A stretch of DNA of 64,000 nt, taken from contig JASLGM010000033.1 of the NCBI GenBank assembly GCA_030150045.1, forward strand, positions 65,595 through 129,594. The letters run 5' to 3'. Below are positions 62,092 through 64,000 of the stretch, in pieces; the stretch's first letter is position 1, and each line of letters starts with the position of its first letter. The notes beneath the pieces are model-generated. The model searched no databases. It saw only the letters and a list, made by a program, of their open reading frames with translations, and was not told the DNA's origin. The DNA comes from Taishania sp. Its GTDB lineage: Bacteria > Bacteroidota > Bacteroidia > Flavobacteriales_D > Crocinitomicaceae. The position numbers and the translations under genes were made by a program.

Positions 62092-62814
62092 ATGAATAAA
62101 CTAAAACAACTTTTAACAGTAGTGTTTTTACTAACTACTTTCCTGTCTTTTGGACAAACTAATTCGATAAAGACAGAGGAACCATTCATTGAAGTAATAG
62201 GGACAGCAGAGAAGGAAGTTGTTCCTGACGAAATTTACATTGGAATTATCATTCATGAAAGATATGTAAACAAGGTAAAAGTGACAATTGATGAACAAGA
62301 GGAGAAGCTTAAAAGTGCATTAAAGTCACTTGATATAGACTTGACAAACTTATATTTATCAGACGCAAATGCTGAATATGTGAAAATTAACTGGCAGAAA
62401 AAGGACGTACTAACAAAAAAGGACTACACTTTAAAAGTTTCAAATGCAACAACTACTGGACAAGTATTTCTTGAACTTGAGAAACTTGAAATCACTGACG
62501 CATTTATTTCAAGAGTAAACCATACTAAAATAGAAAGTTTGAGAAAAGAAGTGAAAATATTAGCTATTAAATCTGCAAAAGACAAAGCTGACTACCTATT
62601 GACAGCCATTGGTGAACAAACTGGAAAACCATTAGTAATCAAAGAGAATGAAATTTCGCAATCTCAGGCTTTAATGAATGTTCGAGGCTCACGTACAGGT
62701 GGAACAGAAGCCTATATTGACGGAATAAAAATGAGATTTGTTGACAACAACGAGATTCAGTTTCAAAAAATAAAAATTCAGTCAAGTATTTACGTTAAAT
62801 TTTCAATGAAATAA
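62092..62814 (+). CDS. SIMPL-domain (DUF541) exported protein
   Basis: A 240-residue protein with a signal peptide (LLTVVFLLTTFLSFGQ) and a SIMPL domain: FIEVIGTAEKEVVPDEIYIGIIIHERY at the start, LEKLEITDAFISRVNHTKIESLRKEVKILAIKSAKDKADYLL in the middle. SIMPL proteins are oligomeric and linked to signalling or oxidative stress in some species; the role here is unknown. It lies directly after the IS30 relic, with TAGTATATTTATA about 65 bases upstream. The same sequence precedes the next gene, so both may have similar promoters. Confidence 0.85.
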   Translation: MNKLKQLLTVVFLLTTFLSFGQTNSIKTEEPFIEVIGTAEKEVVPDEIYIGIIIHERYVNKVKVTIDEQEEKLKSALKSLDIDLTNLYLSDANAEYVKINWQKKDVLTKKDYTLKVSNATTTGQVFLELEKLEITDAFISRVNHTKIESLRKEVKILAIKSAKDKADYLLTAIGEQTGKPLVIKENEISQSQALMNVRGSRTGGTEAYIDGIKMRFVDNNEIQFQKIKIQSSIYVKFSMK

Positions 62815-62876
62815 CAGCGGACAAGAACTCGTATGAGAAAAGATCCACTGGCAATAAACCGAAGTTTATGTTAGAC
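62812..62876 (+). other. attC-like site after the SIMPL gene
   Basis: TAACAGCGG starts at the SIMPL stop codon (62812), and GTTAGAC at 62870-62876 fits the GTTRRRY right end of attC sites. The 65-bp span is within the attC size range. Internal pairing is weak and was not verified. Confidence 0.35.
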
Positions 62877-62984
62877 CATCTGATGCGTAATCTTGAAGTT
62901 TTGTTCTTCAAAAATAAGTAAATTAGGTAGTATATTTATAGTCAGATAGCAATTAAAAGAGGAATCCGCTTGAAATCCAATACA

Positions 62985-63638
62985 ATGAAATATTTAGGAA
63001 TTATTACTTTACTTTTTCTAGGCTGTCAAAACAAAAAAACAAATGACATACATGAAACAGTTTTGAATGAGAATACTGTAGTTGCATCGTCCGATTCTTT
63101 AATTGTTAAAAGGAATAAAATATTCCTAGATAACTTGTATACCTGTAATTGTGACCAATTTATTTCTAAACTCGAAGAAATACCAAATAAAAACAAGAAT
63201 GCATATAGAATAACCATAAAATCAACTGACGGAACTTGGAAAAAGTCAAAGCTTATAAATACTCGACCTGAGATGTCAAGAATCAGCTACTGCAATGAGT
63301 TTTTTACCGTAGTCTCTTTTGCCTGTGGCGGGCCATGTCACTCCGAACTTTTTGTTTTTACCAAAGAGGATAGGCCAGATGAACAATATGGATATACTCA
63401 AATAGTAAAAAATAATCCTAATTTAATTTCTTATGTGAAAAACGAAGAATTTGAAAAGTTGATATTCCGCAACTTTCTAAACAACAAAGAAATGACAGTC
63501 AATAATCCAGAAAGTGGACTGTATAATTATGGACAAATGGATTCTATCATTATGAAAAAAGAAAATGTTGTTCTTTACTATTCAACGGAATCTAAAAAAC
63601 ATGAAACTAAAACAATTAATATTCGACCAATACTATAA
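62985..63638 (+). CDS. Hypothetical lipoprotein
   Basis: A 217-residue protein; ATG 62985 is used rather than a TTG 15 bases upstream. Lipoprotein signal MKYLGIITLLFLGCQ (cysteine at residue 14). The body contains four further cysteines (YTCNCDQF, ISYCNEFF, FACGGPCHSELF) that could form disulfides. No family is recognised. A TAGTATATTTATA sequence about 50 bases upstream is shared with the SIMPL gene. An attC-like sequence begins 8 bases after the stop codon. Confidence 0.65.
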   Translation: MKYLGIITLLFLGCQNKKTNDIHETVLNENTVVASSDSLIVKRNKIFLDNLYTCNCDQFISKLEEIPNKNKNAYRITIKSTDGTWKKSKLINTRPEMSRISYCNEFFTVVSFACGGPCHSELFVFTKEDRPDEQYGYTQIVKNNPNLISYVKNEEFEKLIFRNFLNNKEMTVNNPESGLYNYGQMDSIIMKKENVVLYYSTESKKHETKTINIRPIL

Positions 63639-63643
63639 AACCT

Positions 63644-63757
63644 CCCCTAACAAGCGTTTGGCAAAAGTCGCGGTTTTTGTACTTCGTATAAAACTCTTTT
63701 CTAAGTTTGAATTTCTTGCATCGTTGAAGTTTTGTGGTAAAACCGCCTCACGTTATT
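63644..63757 (+). other. attC-like site after the lipoprotein gene
   Basis: CCCCTAACAAGCGTTTGGC opens the site and CCGCCTCACGTTATTA closes it, resembling the ends of Vibrio-type attC (VCR) sites, which start CTAACAA-CG and end CGTTA. Inside, GCGGTTTT (63670-63677) pairs perfectly with AAAACCGC (63739-63746). Length about 113 bp, within the attC range. Confidence 0.5.
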
Positions 63758-63801
63758 AAACAAAAAAAAACAACACAACAGACATCTAATAAGACAATAA
63801 A

Positions 63802-63939
63802 ATGGGATTTGGTTTTAATTTATTTTTTGTTTTTGTCCTTGTTCCATTGACAGGTGTTCTTGAACTACCTACTAAATTTGTGACATTTTTTTCAAGCCAC
63901 TTTGTTAATTTTCCTTCTTATTCTCACTTCCATTTCTAA
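63802..63939 (+). pseudogene. Small membrane-protein gene cut by an IS3-family element
   Basis: ATG at 63802 begins MGFGFNLFFVFVLVPLTG, a typical start of small flavobacterial membrane proteins. From about 63861 the sequence is that of the IS3-type element, so the remaining frame (to TAA at 63939) reads non-native codons. The rest of the gene would lie beyond the insertion, outside the window. The ATG is 45 bases after the attC-like site. Confidence 0.55.
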
Positions 63940-64000
63940 GGGTGTTAAATATCCTAATGAAGAGTGTATTCTTTTTGTGTTATACCAGTTTATATATTCA
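63861..64000 (-). mobile_element. IS3-family insertion sequence, right end only visible in part
   Basis: The terminus TGAACTACCTACTAAATTTG at 63861 onwards begins with TG as IS3-family ends do. The transposase gene is read leftwards and stops 31 bases inside. The element continues beyond base 64000. Confidence 0.6.
63892..64000 (-). CDS. IS3-family transposase OrfB, C-terminal fragment
   Basis: The last 35 residues are visible, including EYINWYNTKRIHSSLGYLTP and LEMEVRIRRKINKVA, then a TGA stop at 63892-63894. YINWYNTKRIHSSLGY is the hallmark C-terminal motif of IS3-group (DDE) transposases, containing the residues just after the catalytic glutamate. The gene runs off the right edge, so it cannot be judged intact or not. 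Confidence 0.9.
   Translation of the reverse strand, partial: EYINWYNTKRIHSSLGYLTPLEMEVRIRRKINKVA

Noticed and set aside
63565..63759. Plus-strand open frame overlapping the end of the lipoprotein gene
   Set aside because: It consists of the shifted gene end and the attC-like sequence, with no independent coding signal.

Overview
The window is AT-rich bacterial DNA from the Bacteroidota, most likely Flavobacteriales and perhaps a Crocinitomicaceae (Fluviicola-like) genome. That placement is inferred from the Bacteroidota-only T6SS subtype (TssN/O/P/R-type genes), promoter boxes of the TAnnTTTG type, a type IX secretion C-terminal sorting domain, a Tgt without zinc cysteines and a YfhO-family protein. 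The genus is a guess.

Positions 1-26000 hold a subtype-iii type VI secretion system. A minus-strand operon starts near 12776 and runs tssO, a second small membrane gene, tssP-like, tssR, clpV, tssB, tssC, tssE, tssF. A convergent plus-strand gene looks like tssG, and a truncated divergent tssN lies at the left edge. A perfect palindrome sits just upstream of the operon, and a hairpin between tssC and tssE may lower baseplate expression relative to sheath. From 13124 to 22024 a plus-strand cargo cluster encodes an unknown 338-aa protein, a LysM plus PAAR-like (DUF4280) protein, two large modular effectors and three lipoproteins that look like immunity proteins. The effectors share a roughly 265-aa N-terminal domain and carry different peptidoglycan-active modules: PG-binding, M15 peptidase and N-acetylmuramidase in one, GH19 and YkuD in the other. 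A separate minus-strand operon encodes two Hcp (TssD) proteins, VgrG and a 56-aa protein resembling a detached VgrG tail.

Positions 26000-57300 are mostly ordinary chromosome: YceI, a DOPA-dioxygenase homologue, a META lipoprotein, an RluA-type pseudouridine synthase, a CUB-domain secreted protein, dnaK (with a sigma-54-like promoter), a CapA-like lipoprotein, alaS, a Crp/Fnr-DinB pair, an arsenic operon with ArsR-type operators, two glycosyltransferases, YfhO, an NtrC-type regulator, an LptF/G permease, tgt and a long secreted repeat protein.

Two families of dispersed structured elements punctuate the intergenic gaps. Family A (about 145 bp, five copies) and family B (about 105-120 bp, five copies) each keep their hairpins while stem sequences change. 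Every copy of each family points the same way on the plus strand, whatever the neighbouring gene orientation.

Positions 57500-64000 are accessory DNA: plus-strand single-gene units (a putative HExxH protease, a small membrane protein, an alpha/beta hydrolase, a SIMPL protein, a lipoprotein). Several are followed by attC-like sequences. The region also holds a decayed IS30-family element with a 5-bp duplication, an IS3-family element that cuts a small membrane-protein gene at the right edge, and a long direct repeat.
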